From contig NZ_CP089974.1 of assembly GCF_030177935.1 (NCBI RefSeq), positions 1,922,001 to 1,986,000 on the forward strand: a DNA stretch of 64,000 nucleotides, in the 5' to 3' direction. Made by a program: the position numbers and the translations under genes. The stretch is from Moraxella haemolytica (lineage in GTDB: Bacteria; Pseudomonadota; Gammaproteobacteria; Pseudomonadales; Moraxellaceae). This document shows, in pieces, positions 1-8,847 of this stretch (the first letter of the stretch is position 1; each line of letters starts with the position of its first letter). Under the pieces are notes generated by a model that had not been told where the DNA came from, did not search any database, and worked only from the letters and a program-made list of their open reading frames with translations.

Positions 1-267
1 TGATGTTTTGACAATGTTTTTAAAATATTTTTTGTTAAAATACTTCTACAGATGGTTTTGATTGTACAACCATTTTTTAAAATTGAAAAGACAATATCAC
101 AAAAACCCCATCGCAAGCCTTTGTTTTACAGCCCATGCTTTTGCCATCATCAAGATGGCAAAGATATCGGCACACTTGCCAGTTTTTTAAAAAAATACTT
201 GGCATTCTAAAAAAAGCCTAATATCATAAGCCCAATATTATCATGGTCATTTAGCCAAGGCAGTCTC

Positions 268-1644
268 ATGAGACAAGACAACTCATCAACCGCTCCTGTA
301 GCCAACCATCACCAACCATCACCAACCAACTCCCAGACTGGCACTCACACTGGCACCCAAAATCCAATCCAGTGGTTTCGTCATTGTGCCCCTTATATCA
401 ACACTCACCGTAACAAGACTTTTGTCATCATGTTCGGTGGCGAGACGGTGGCACACCCTGATTTTAACCGCTTGATTCATGATTTTGCACTACTGCATAG
501 CTTGGGTATTCGTCTGGTATTGGTTCATGGGGCACGCCCACAGATTGAGCAGACACTAGCCCAAGCAGGCATTGACAGCAGTACTCACAAGAACCTTCGC
601 ATCACGCCTGCTGTCGCCATGCCACACATTCTATCGACTGTGGGGTCGATTCGCCTATCGCTAGAAGCACGGCTGTCCATGGGGCTTGCCAACTCGCCCA
701 TGTTCGGTGCACGCATTGACGCTGTTTCTGGCAACTTCATCGCCGCCAGACCCTATGGCGTGCGTGGTGGCATTGACCATCAGATGACAGGCGAAGTACG
801 CAGTATTGACAGCACCGCCATTCATCATAATCTAAAACAAGGGCATATCGTCATCTTAAGCCCCATTGGTTTTTCGGCAACAGGCGATATTTTCAATCTA
901 TCAGCCGAAGATGTCGCCAAACATACCGCCTGTGCCTTGCAAGCGGACAAGCTCATCTTGTTGGCAGAAGATGCCATCTACCATGACGGTCATCTCGTCC
1001 GTGAACTCACCACCCAAGAAGCAACAACACTACTAACACAACCACTCGCTACAGACGAGATGGGCAGACTGATAGACTGTGCCATTGGCGTGAGCGATGT
1101 GGTAGAAAGAACGCACATTCTACCCTTTGCCAAAGATGGCGTACTGCTTGAAGAGCTATTCACCACCGATGGGCTAGGCACGATGATTACTCGCACGCCC
1201 TATGATCAAATCCGAGCCGCTACGCTTAGCGATGTGGTCGGCTTACTTGCTCTACTAAAACCGCTAGAAGAAGCAGGCATTCTCATCGCCAGACCCCAAC
1301 AACGACTAGAAGCAGACATTGAACATTATAGCGTCATTGAGCGAGATGGCATGGTCGTTGGCTGTGCGGCCTTGTATCCGCTTGATGAACATGGTGCAGA
1401 GATTGCCAGTATTGCCATTCACCCTGACTATCGTGGTGGCAGTCGTGGCGATGACTTGTTAAGATTCATGGAACATCAGGCGAAAAGTTTGGGGTTTTTA
1501 CGCATTTTTGCTCTAACCACGCATACTAGCCATTGGTTCATTGAGCATGGTTTTTATGAAACCGAAGTTACCGCCCTACCCATTGAACGCCAACAACGCT
1601 ACCACAACGGCAGAAATTCTAAGGTTTTTTGTAAGGTTTTATAA
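268..1644 (+). CDS. argA: Amino-acid N-acetyltransferase (N-acetylglutamate synthase)
   Basis: Catalyses acetyl-CoA + L-glutamate to N-acetylglutamate, the first step of arginine synthesis, in the cytoplasm. The 458-aa protein has the classical two-domain ArgA layout: an amino-acid-kinase-like domain (about residues 40-290, with FGGE and LVHGARPQ near its start, the usual site of arginine feedback binding) and a C-terminal GNAT domain (about 315-458) with the acetyl-CoA loop RGGSRGDDLL after IASIAIHPDY. About 35 residues of Ser/Thr/His/Gln-rich sequence precede the kinase domain; the next Met lies inside the domain, so the ATG at 268, preceded by AAGG at 257-260, is the plausible start. It is monocistronic and ends at a strong terminator shared with the convergent FKBP gene. 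Confidence 0.95.
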   Translation: MRQDNSSTAPVANHHQPSPTNSQTGTHTGTQNPIQWFRHCAPYINTHRNKTFVIMFGGETVAHPDFNRLIHDFALLHSLGIRLVLVHGARPQIEQTLAQAGIDSSTHKNLRITPAVAMPHILSTVGSIRLSLEARLSMGLANSPMFGARIDAVSGNFIAARPYGVRGGIDHQMTGEVRSIDSTAIHHNLKQGHIVILSPIGFSATGDIFNLSAEDVAKHTACALQADKLILLAEDAIYHDGHLVRELTTQEATTLLTQPLATDEMGRLIDCAIGVSDVVERTHILPFAKDGVLLEELFTTDGLGTMITRTPYDQIRAATLSDVVGLLALLKPLEEAGILIARPQQRLEADIEHYSVIERDGMVVGCAALYPLDEHGAEIASIAIHPDYRGGSRGDDLLRFMEHQAKSLGFLRIFALTTHTSHWFIEHGFYETEVTALPIERQQRYHNGRNSKVFCKVL

Positions 1645-1758
1645 AAATCCACACGCCCACAAGCCATCAGACAACAAGGCATAGATGGCATGATGGCGAC
1701 ATAAGACCCACACGGTCAGTCATTACTGTGTCGCCCATCACCACACCAAAACACCACA

Positions 1759-1792
1759 AAAAACCCCTTAAAATCACTTTTAAGGGGTTTTT
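1759..1792. terminator. Bidirectional terminator between argA and the FKBP gene
   Basis: Perfect 15-bp inverted repeat with a 4-nt loop (TCAC), A-rich on the left and T-rich on the right flank, between two convergent genes. It would terminate both transcripts. Confidence 0.9.
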
Positions 1793-1808
1793 AACACCAA
1801 CGAATGGT

Positions 1809-2627
1809 TTATTTATGGTGGTGTTCTTCTGCACCATGAGCGGCTGCATGGGCTGCCATTTCTTGTTGGGCTTTTTCAATGGCAGCTTTTGCCTGTGCAT
1901 CGTCTAATAGCTCAACAGTAAAGATTAGCACGCTGTTTGGCTCAATAGCAGGGTTGCCAGTCTCGCCATAGGCAAGCTCTGATGGCACATACAGTTCGTA
2001 TTTTGCACCTTTTTTCATCAACTGAAGACCTTCAGTCCAACCCTTGATGACTTCGTTCAGTTTAAACTGTGTCGGCATACCACGCTCATAAGATGAGTCA
2101 AACACCTCGCCATTAATCAGCTTGCCCTCATAATGTACAACTACCGTATCCGTCGCTTTTGGTGTCGCTCCCTTACCTTCGGTGATGACTTTATATTGTA
2201 GTCCTGATGCGGTGGTCTTTACGCCTTCTTTGGTGGCATTCTCGGCTAGGAACTTCTCGCCATCTGCTTTGTTTTTGGTTGCTTTTTCTTCGGCTTCTTT
2301 GATTTTGCGTTCTTCGTACGCCTTACCCACTGCTTCAATTTGCTCATTGGTTAAGGCACTTTCTTTACCTGCGACCGCATCAGCAACGGCTTTGTTATAA
2401 ATCTCAATATCAAGCGTTTCGCCTGTTTGCTCAGTCATGTTCTTTAGGTACTGACCTTGCTCATAACCAATGATATAGCTGATTTTTTCAATTTCGGTGC
2501 TTTTATCGGTAACAACGGTTGATTTTTCAGTAGCTTTTGATTCGTCTATGGCAGTGTTCGCTTTATTACAGCCTGTCAATGCCAAAACCGCCATCACACT
2601 GACAGCCAATAAGGTTTGTTTTTTCAT
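1809..2627 (-). CDS. FKBP-type peptidyl-prolyl isomerase lipoprotein (Mip/FkpA-like)
   Basis: Prolyl isomerase/chaperone of the cell envelope. I start it at the ATG at 2627 (272 aa), because that Met opens a clean lipoprotein signal (MKKQTLLAVSVMAVLALTGC, lipobox LTGC); a longer frame to 2681 only adds an unlikely leader. After the Cys comes a Thr/Lys/Glu-rich linker, an FKBP N-terminal dimerisation helix region (about 45-130) and the FKBP domain (about 140-245) with YEGKLINGEVFDSSYERG, VIKGWTEGLQ and LAYGETG, the pattern of active FKBPs. The last 16 residues are Ala/His-rich and end in EEHHHK, an unusual possible metal-binding tail. Mip-like FKBPs act on periplasmic and outer-membrane proteins; the specific role here is inferred. 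Confidence 0.92.
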   Translation of the reverse strand: MKKQTLLAVSVMAVLALTGCNKANTAIDESKATEKSTVVTDKSTEIEKISYIIGYEQGQYLKNMTEQTGETLDIEIYNKAVADAVAGKESALTNEQIEAVGKAYEERKIKEAEEKATKNKADGEKFLAENATKEGVKTTASGLQYKVITEGKGATPKATDTVVVHYEGKLINGEVFDSSYERGMPTQFKLNEVIKGWTEGLQLMKKGAKYELYVPSELAYGETGNPAIEPNSVLIFTVELLDDAQAKAAIEKAQQEMAAHAAAHGAEEHHHK

Positions 2628-2925
2628 AATAATCTCAAAAATGGTTAAAAAACAGGTTAAGAACCCATAACGCAATATCATACCAAAAAAGATATCTAAG
2701 TGCGGTGAATTTTTGACTGGTCATGTATAGAAATTGTTAATATTGTTATGAAAGATTATCCACACAGACCATTTGGCTGATTTTAGTGTTACTATATCAC
2801 CAAGCAATCATCTTGCATCGTGCATTGATGGTATTGCAACACTCTTTAAAATAAAAGGCTGATGGCAGATGCCACTTTTTTATTTTATAATACGGTAGTT
2901 TTTTATCAACTTTTGGAGCAGATTC

Positions 2926-4416
2926 ATGGAACATTATATGAATTTCGCCATTTTTAACCAATATCTGCAAGGTCCGATTGGTTCTGTTATTGGTGCTATT
3001 TTAATTTTTATCTTAGGCTGGCTTATCGCCCTTATCTTGGCATCATTCGCCAAAAAAGCGTTGTCAAAACTCAATTTGAACAATCGCATCAGCCAATCAA
3101 CTGGACATCATTACAACTTAGATACCCTAATTAGCAAAATCATCTTTTGGTTTGTGATGATCATCAGCATCTCAGCTGCACTCAATCAACTTAACCTAAA
3201 CTCAATCTCAGCTCCTTTTGCTAATATGGTTAATCAAGTTCTGCTGTTCTTGCCAAACCTACTGACCGCCGTCGCCATTGGTGTTGTCGGTTGGGTAGTA
3301 GCGACCATTGCACGCAATGCCACCACCATTGCACTATCTAAGACCACACTAGATGAAAAACTGTCTCAAGAGGCAGGTGTCAAGCCAATGAGTGGTGCGG
3401 TCGCTGATATTGTATATTGGTTCATTTTACTGATTGTTTTGACCGTCATCTTGGGTCGTCTGGGTCTAGAGGGCTTATTTACGCCATTGACCAATATGAT
3501 TGACAAGACTTTCAATTTCATTCCAAATGCTCTGATGGCGGCATTGGTATTTTTCATCGGCTTTATCGTTGCTAAAGTGGTGCGTGGCATCGTCATCAAC
3601 CTTATCGCAGGGTTGAATATCCAAGCATTAGCCAGTAAAGCAGGCATTAGTGAACAAAACAGCCTACCAACCATCGCAGGTTCGCTGTCATTCATGTTGG
3701 TCATCGTACCATTTACCATCGCAGCACTTGATGCGTTGAAAATTGAGACCGTTTCACGCCCTGCCACAAATATGCTCAACCAAATCCTAGAAGCGCTGCC
3801 AAGCATCTTTACAGCGGTGGCGATTTTAACGATTACTTATTTTGTGGTGCGTATGTTGGCAAACATCGTCAAGGGTATCTTGTCAAATACTCAAATTGAC
3901 GCTTTGCCTGCCAAACTTGGGCTACAAGGTGCTTTTGGCAACAAGAAAATCTCAGACCTAATCAGCTGTGCCATCTTATTGTTTGCCATGCTGTTTGCGT
4001 CTATCGCTGCAGCCGACCTACTGGGCTTTGAACAAATCAGTGGCATCATCACAATGTTCATCGCTTTTGGCGGACAAATCATCTTGGGTGCTGTTATCCT
4101 AACCATCGGTTTTTGGCTTGCAGGCATCATCGCAGGTGTGGTTGATCGTTCTGAACAAGGTTCAAAATTCCTAGCCAACATCGTACGCGTCCTAATCATG
4201 GGCTTGGTTCTTGCGATGGGTCTAAAAGCAATGGGCATCGCTGATAGCATCGTAAACCTTGCGTTTGGTCTAACACTAGGTGCTGTGGCGGTAGCATTTG
4301 CTCTTGCCTTTGGTCTAGGCGGTCGTGAAGCTGCTGCTCGCTTATTAAAGCGTATTCAAGACAAAGCAGAAAGCGAAGCAAACAATAAAACCACCACACC
4401 AAAAGATGGGCAATAA
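2926..4416 (+). CDS. Mechanosensitive-channel-family membrane protein with TM-helix repeats (CmpX-like)
   Basis: An integral membrane protein of 496 aa with about eleven hydrophobic segments. The first nine come as repeated pairs in which one member reads like LLFLPNLLTAVAIGVVGWVVA or FIPNALMAALVFFIGFIVAK, the conserved TM-helix repeat seen in CmpX-type members of the MscS superfamily. The last segment (FGLTLGAVAVAFALAFGLGGREAA) resembles the pore helix of MscS-like channels, followed by a short charged tail instead of the large MscS beta domain. GGAG at 2914-2917 supports the ATG at 2926. It stands alone between an opposing gene upstream and a terminator downstream. Likely an osmotic or envelope-stress channel; gating and substrate cannot be read from sequence. 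Confidence 0.85.
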   Translation: MEHYMNFAIFNQYLQGPIGSVIGAILIFILGWLIALILASFAKKALSKLNLNNRISQSTGHHYNLDTLISKIIFWFVMIISISAALNQLNLNSISAPFANMVNQVLLFLPNLLTAVAIGVVGWVVATIARNATTIALSKTTLDEKLSQEAGVKPMSGAVADIVYWFILLIVLTVILGRLGLEGLFTPLTNMIDKTFNFIPNALMAALVFFIGFIVAKVVRGIVINLIAGLNIQALASKAGISEQNSLPTIAGSLSFMLVIVPFTIAALDALKIETVSRPATNMLNQILEALPSIFTAVAILTITYFVVRMLANIVKGILSNTQIDALPAKLGLQGAFGNKKISDLISCAILLFAMLFASIAAADLLGFEQISGIITMFIAFGGQIILGAVILTIGFWLAGIIAGVVDRSEQGSKFLANIVRVLIMGLVLAMGLKAMGIADSIVNLAFGLTLGAVAVAFALAFGLGGREAAARLLKRIQDKAESEANNKTTTPKDGQ

Positions 4417-4446
4417 CAATACCCACCTTTAGGCAAATAACAAAAT

Positions 4447-4477
4447 AAAAAACGACATCTTAGGATGTCGTTTTTTT
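4447..4477. terminator. Bidirectional terminator after the CmpX-like gene
   Basis: Stem of CGACATC/GATGTCG with a TTAG loop, flanked by A6 on the left and T7 on the right. It separates the channel gene from the convergent orphan membrane-protein gene. Confidence 0.85.
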
Positions 4478-4489
4478 GGTTTAATTTCA

Positions 4490-5866
4490 CTACTGGGCAT
4501 GGGACAGATAATATCCACTGACTGGTTGCAAAAACTGCTTATTGATGACGATGCACTGTCTGGATTTTTCTGCCAAGATATGCGACTTTTCTTTTTCTAT
4601 ATTTCCGTCTTCTTTATCAGCTTGATTCAATCTTTGATTTTCATCAGCACTAAACTCAAAAAAATCCACCGACACAGGGCAAAATACCTTTATATCTCCT
4701 AAGTTCCACGCCATATAACCATAAAGGGCTTCAGGTCTTTGGTTTAGAGTATCTTGATTATCGGTTTCACATTTTTCTTTGTAGCTTTCGCCCAAATAAT
4801 CTTCACAGTCTTTAGCATGAAATCGCAGTTCTTTTTTCTGCTTGATATCTTCCTTAGTCATTCCATTAATGGTCTGAGAAGTGGTATTGCCATTATGGAT
4901 AAGATACCAAGATGAGTTGCTTGGTCTTTCTATAAAGCGTGGGGCATACAACGATAAATCAGAAAATTTAGTATAACCACCAAGAAAAGCAACAAACCCA
5001 ATAAAGATAAATACACAAATAAAACCCACAAGTCTATTACTATCTTTTGGTGAAAATGATTTTTCTTCCTGCCGGTTAAATATGAACAACGATGCAATAT
5101 TAATAATGATGCCAGTTATTGGCAGGGCAAAAAATATGTACCACTGCCAATCTTTTCTCATCTCAAATGCTATGATTATTTGTGCATACAAGAATGGATA
5201 TACATAAGAATAACCAAATACCAAAAAACAGATTGCAGACAAAAACAAGAGATTGGCGGATTTTCTAAATTCGGTAACAAGTAAAACAAGTGGCAACATC
5301 ACCACAAATGCAAGCCCTAAATACAATAAAAAAGAATCGTCATCCAACCAATCAAAATAGATGGATAAGCCCCAAATCAAAATCATAAAAGATATGAACG
5401 CATAACAGTACTGAATCTTCTTCATAAGACCATTTCTGTTCAAATCTGGAACTTGCAAAGCCTTATCAATATTATTCAAAAACAAAAATAGCAAAAAATA
5501 CAATAAAAAATAAACCGCCAAAAGCAAAACAGAAAAGAAATAGGCAACGACGATACCAATCAAGGCTGATGGGCTACCAATAACCTCTGAAAAAATACTA
5601 TCATAACCAATACTCCCCAAATAAGACCTTGACTTAAAGGCACCTACCAAGATTGCAATAAAAGTTAGAATGGGAAAGTATGAAGGCATAGATCTTAATA
5701 CAAAACTCCAATTTATCTTGCTTGACTCATCAACATTTTCTCCAACTTTCTGAGCAGGGTTTTTGGTGCCTATCAAACCCCCATTCACATCATCAGTATA
5801 TTGACTACATTTAGGGATTGATGCCGGTGGATTTTTCTTGGTCTTATTGCAAAATAGCTTGAACAT
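4490..5866 (-). CDS. Hypothetical polytopic membrane protein, AT-rich
   Basis: I do not recognise this protein. From the ATG at 5866 (better Shine-Dalgarno, GAGAG) it is 458 aa; a GTG five codons upstream at 5881 is possible. The first ~55 residues are polar with several Cys/Lys, then about eight hydrophobic segments (for example FPILTFIAILVGAF, LLLAVYFLLYFLLFLFL, LVGFICVFIFIGFVAFLGGY) lead to a C-terminal soluble region of about 150 residues rich in Glu/Lys/Asn with several Cys. The coding sequence is visibly richer in A+T than its neighbours and uses many Ile/Phe/Asn/Lys codons, which suggests later acquisition. It sits alone between two terminators. No function is assigned. Confidence 0.75.
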   Translation of the reverse strand: MFKLFCNKTKKNPPASIPKCSQYTDDVNGGLIGTKNPAQKVGENVDESSKINWSFVLRSMPSYFPILTFIAILVGAFKSRSYLGSIGYDSIFSEVIGSPSALIGIVVAYFFSVLLLAVYFLLYFLLFLFLNNIDKALQVPDLNRNGLMKKIQYCYAFISFMILIWGLSIYFDWLDDDSFLLYLGLAFVVMLPLVLLVTEFRKSANLLFLSAICFLVFGYSYVYPFLYAQIIIAFEMRKDWQWYIFFALPITGIIINIASLFIFNRQEEKSFSPKDSNRLVGFICVFIFIGFVAFLGGYTKFSDLSLYAPRFIERPSNSSWYLIHNGNTTSQTINGMTKEDIKQKKELRFHAKDCEDYLGESYKEKCETDNQDTLNQRPEALYGYMAWNLGDIKVFCPVSVDFFEFSADENQRLNQADKEDGNIEKEKSHILAEKSRQCIVINKQFLQPVSGYYLSHAQ

Positions 5867-5886
5867 ATCACTATCTCTCACTTCTA

Positions 5887-5922
5887 AAAAACAGCGATCA
5901 ATTTTTATTGACCGCTGTTTTT
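5887..5922 (-). terminator. Terminator of ettA
   Basis: A 16-bp inverted repeat (AAAAACAGCGATCAAT and its near-complement, one G-T pair) with a 4-nt loop and T tract, immediately downstream of the ettA stop on the minus strand and upstream of the orphan membrane-protein gene. Confidence 0.85.
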
Positions 5923-5943
5923 AATTTTGGCAATGGGTGACAA

Positions 5944-7605
5944 TCAGCCCCCAATCTTCTTGTATTTCATACGCTTAGGGGTGGCGTCTGCCCCCAATCG
6001 CTCTTTACGCCATTTTTCATATTCTGAATAATTGCCATCAAAGAACTCTGGCGTTTCATTTTCAAATGATAAAATATGCGTAGCGATACGATCCAAGAAC
6101 CAGCGGTCATGCGACACCACCAATACCGTACCAGGAAACACCTCCACCGCATCTTCTAAGGCACGCAAGGTCTCCACATCAAGGTCGTTTGATGGTTCGT
6201 CAAGCAATAGCACATTAGCACCTTGCTTTAAGGTTTTGGCAAGTTGTAAGCGGTTGCGTTCACCACCTGACAGGTTGCCCACCAGTTTTTGTTGGTCTTG
6301 ACCCTTAAAGTTAAAGCGTCCGATATAGGCACGGCTTGGCGTGGTGTATTCGCCCACCGTGATCATATCTAGACCGTCCGACACCTCTTCCCACACGGTT
6401 TTTTTGTCGTCCAGATTATCACGCACCTGTCCCACATAGGCGACTTTGACACTCTCGCCCACCTCTACCGTACCTGTATCTGGCGTATCTTTGCCTGTAA
6501 TCATATTAAACAGCGTGGTTTTACCTGCCCCATTAGGACCGACAATCCCCACAATCGCCATTGGCGGTACGGTAAAAGACAAGTTTTCGTATAGCAAACG
6601 ACCGTCAAAAGATTTGGATATGTTCTTGACCTCAATGACTTTATTGCCCAAACGAGGTCCTGGCGGAATGTAGATTTCTGCCGTTTCGTTACGCTGTTGG
6701 AACTCACGAGAGTTCATCTCCTCAAAGCGTTCTAGGCGAGATTTGGATTTGGCTTGCTGACCCTTTTGGTTTTTGCGAACCCATTCTAGCTCTTGCTTTA
6801 AGGCTTTAGCAAATGCTTCTTCTTGCTTTTGCTCTTGCTCTAGGCGTTTATTTTTTTGTTCTAGCCATTCGGTGTAGTTGCCTTGATAAGGATAGCCATA
6901 GCCACGATCCAGCTCCAAAATCCACTCAGCTACATTATCCAAAAAGTAGCGGTCGTGGGTAATCGCCACAATCGTACCAGAATAATCTTTTAAGAAGCGT
7001 TCAAGCCACGCCACACTTTCAGCGTCTAGATGGTTGGTTGGTTCATCAAGCAAGAGCATATCAGGCTTAGACAGCAAAAGACGGCACAGGGCAACACGGC
7101 GTTTTTCACCCCCTGACAGCTTAGATACATCAGCGTCCCATGGTGGCAGGCGTAGGGCGTCTGCTGCTTTTTCAAGCTGAGTGTTTAGGTTGTGGGCGTC
7201 CCACGCTTGAATGATGTCCTCCATCTTGCCTTGTTCGGCAGCCAGTTTGTCAAAATCGGCATCAGGCTCGGCATATTCGGCGTAGATTTGGTTTAGGCGG
7301 TCAAGGGCATCTAGGGCTTCACGCACGCCGTCCTCCACATTGCCACGCACATCTTTGGTGGGGTCAAGCTGAGGTTCTTGGGGCAGATAGCCAACCTTAA
7401 TGCCTGCCTGTGGGCGTGCCTCGCCACTATATTCGGTATCCACGCCTGCCATGATACGCAGTAGTGTAGATTTACCTGCACCATTTAGACCCAGTACGCC
7501 AATCTTCGCCCCTGGAAAAAATGATAAAGAAATGTCCTTTAAAATCTCTCGCTTAGGTGGGATGATTTTGGACACTTTGTTCATTGTATAGATATATTGA
7601 GCCAT
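5944..7605 (-). CDS. ettA: Energy-dependent translational throttle protein EttA (ABC-F ATPase)
   Basis: Cytoplasmic ABC-F ATPase that binds the ribosomal E site and gates entry into elongation according to the ATP/ADP ratio. The 553 aa contain two ABC domains without membrane segments: first Walker A GLNGAGKST, signature LSGGEKRR, Walker B LLLLDEPTNHLD; second GPNGAGKTT, LSGGERNR, LLLDEPSNDLD. Between them is the charged Lys/Gln/Glu helical linker typical of ABC-F proteins. The opening MAQYIYTMNKVSKIIPPKR and the length match EttA rather than Uup or YheS. The start has AGGAT upstream. It is monocistronic, with its own terminator. Confidence 0.95.
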   Translation of the reverse strand: MAQYIYTMNKVSKIIPPKREILKDISLSFFPGAKIGVLGLNGAGKSTLLRIMAGVDTEYSGEARPQAGIKVGYLPQEPQLDPTKDVRGNVEDGVREALDALDRLNQIYAEYAEPDADFDKLAAEQGKMEDIIQAWDAHNLNTQLEKAADALRLPPWDADVSKLSGGEKRRVALCRLLLSKPDMLLLDEPTNHLDAESVAWLERFLKDYSGTIVAITHDRYFLDNVAEWILELDRGYGYPYQGNYTEWLEQKNKRLEQEQKQEEAFAKALKQELEWVRKNQKGQQAKSKSRLERFEEMNSREFQQRNETAEIYIPPGPRLGNKVIEVKNISKSFDGRLLYENLSFTVPPMAIVGIVGPNGAGKTTLFNMITGKDTPDTGTVEVGESVKVAYVGQVRDNLDDKKTVWEEVSDGLDMITVGEYTTPSRAYIGRFNFKGQDQQKLVGNLSGGERNRLQLAKTLKQGANVLLLDEPSNDLDVETLRALEDAVEVFPGTVLVVSHDRWFLDRIATHILSFENETPEFFDGNYSEYEKWRKERLGADATPKRMKYKKIGG

Positions 7606-7741
7606 AGCTATCCTATTGATTTACCAATAAAAGTTTAAAATACAAAAAATTTTTTTACAAAAATCAACCAATTATTATCGCATGCTTTAGTACACTAGGC
7701 AAATGATTTTATGTGGTTGTAAAACTTTTTCTAGACATCAA

Positions 7742-7769
7742 TTGACTTTCTGATAAAGTACTATATAAT
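7742..7769 (+). promoter_or_regulatory. Sigma-70-type promoter for the 105-aa lipoprotein gene
   Basis: TTGACT at 7742-7747, a 16-bp spacer and a consensus TATAAT at 7764-7769. Transcription would start near 7776, leaving a leader of about 70 nt before the ATG at 7845. Confidence 0.7.
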
Positions 7770-7844
7770 TACATAATTGATAGATTGTTTTTTATATCCA
7801 TCAATTATGTATATTAACCGTAACATCATCCAGAGGGATTTTTT

Positions 7845-8162
7845 ATGAAAGTTAAATTTGCCGCCGTCATTGCTGCAGCTGCAGTACTATCTGCCTGTGC
7901 CACACCACATGTTGTTCAAACCACCAAGATCAATGATCATCAGCTAAGCTGTGCACAACTAAAATCAGAAATCGCAGAAGCCAAAAAATTTGAACAAGAT
8001 GCTCGTGCAGAACGCAAAGTAACTGGCAAAAATGTCGCTGCTGCCCTATTCTTTATCCCTGCCCTGTTCGCTACCTATGCCAACACCGAAGAAGCGATTG
8101 ATGCCGCCAAAGAGCGTCAAGCCAAGCTAACTGACATCTACAACAAAAAACAATGTAGCTGA
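7845..8162 (+). CDS. Small conserved lipoprotein of unknown function
   Basis: A 105-aa protein with a clear lipoprotein signal (MKVKFAAVIAAAAVLSAC, lipobox LSAC), so the mature protein begins at Cys18 and is about 88 residues. A charged helix (LKSEIAEAKKFEQDARAERK), a short hydrophobic stretch (VAAALFFIPALFATYA) and another charged helix (EEAIDAAKERQAKL) follow. Gly is replaced by Ala after the lipobox, so there is no Asp at +2 and outer-membrane sorting is expected. AGAGGGA upstream and a strong promoter suggest high expression. Similar small lipoproteins with a mid-protein hydrophobic hairpin occur in other bacteria; I cannot give a function. Confidence 0.85.
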   Translation: MKVKFAAVIAAAAVLSACATPHVVQTTKINDHQLSCAQLKSEIAEAKKFEQDARAERKVTGKNVAAALFFIPALFATYANTEEAIDAAKERQAKLTDIYNKKQCS

Positions 8163-8171
8163 TTGACTCAC

Positions 8172-8213
8172 AAGCATTAAAAAACCGTTCTTTTGAACGG
8201 TTTTTTAATGCTT
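8172..8213. terminator. Bidirectional terminator between the small lipoprotein gene and scoB
   Basis: Perfect 19-bp inverted repeat (AAGCATTAAAAAACCGTTC with TTTT loop). It ends inside the scoB stop codon, so it terminates both the lipoprotein transcript and the ketone-body operon. Confidence 0.92.
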
Positions 8214-8844
8214 AATCAACGATGATGGGTGTGCCTGTCTTGTTTTGCACTTCCTCAAAAACCACCCCATCAGCAAGCTCCACAAGCTTTAGCCCAGTCT
8301 CTGTAACATCTAACACAGCCAAATCGGTGATGATGCGATGCACGACTTTTTTGCCGGTAAGCGGTAAATCACAGTTGGCTTTGATTTTTAGTGAGCCATC
8401 TTTGGCAGTATGCTCCATCAGCACAATGACTCGTTGCACGCCTGCCACCAAGTCCATCGCCCCGCCCATGCCCTTGACCATTTTATCTGGTATCATCCAG
8501 TTGGCAAGATCGCCAAATTCTGAGACTTCCATCGCCCCCAAAATGGCAAGATTAACTTTACCACCTCGAATCATGGCAAAGGACTGCGAGCTTGAAAAAA
8601 AACTTGCTCCTTTTTGAGCGGTAACCGTCTGCTTGCCTGCATTGATCAAATCAGGGTCAATGGTATCTTCATCAGGAAACTCACCAATGCCTAACAGTCC
8701 ATTTTCGGACTGGAGCATCACATTGACATCATCTGGAATGTAGTTTGCCACCAAAGTCGGCAAACCAATTCCCAAATTGACATAAAAGCCATCTTTAAGC
8801 TCTTTGGCGGCTCTTTGAGCCATTTGTTGTCTTGTCCAAGCCAT
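8212..8844 (-). CDS. scoB: 3-oxoacid CoA-transferase subunit B
   Basis: Beta subunit of a family I CoA-transferase that moves CoA from succinyl-CoA (or acetyl-CoA) to acetoacetate or a related 3-oxoacid. The 210 aa include [16 protein letters not shown] and the active-site motif SENGLLG, whose Glu47 forms the glutamyl-CoA thioester intermediate, then [14 protein letters not shown] and [15 protein letters not shown]. It begins 3 bp after the scoA stop with AAGGAG upstream, so the two subunits are co-translated. It is the last gene of the gntP-bdhA-atoE-scoA-scoB operon. P. aeruginosa has a similar gene order in which the transferase (DhcAB) acts on dehydrocarnitine, so the exact acceptor is uncertain. 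Confidence 0.92.
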   Translation of the reverse strand: MAWTRQQMAQRAAKELKDGFYVNLGIGLPTLVANYIPDDVNVMLQSENGLLGIGEFPDEDTIDPDLINAGKQTVTAQKGASFFSSSQSFAMIRGGKVNLAILGAMEVSEFGDLANWMIPDKMVKGMGGAMDLVAGVQRVIVLMEHTAKDGSLKIKANCDLPLTGKKVVHRIITDLAVLDVTETGLKLVELADGVVFEEVQNKTGTPIIVD

Positions 8845-8847
8845 TGG

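Noticed and set aside
139-162. TTTGCCATC/GATGGCAAA hairpin upstream of argA
   Set aside because: No T tract follows and the upstream gene lies outside the window, so I cannot support a terminator call.
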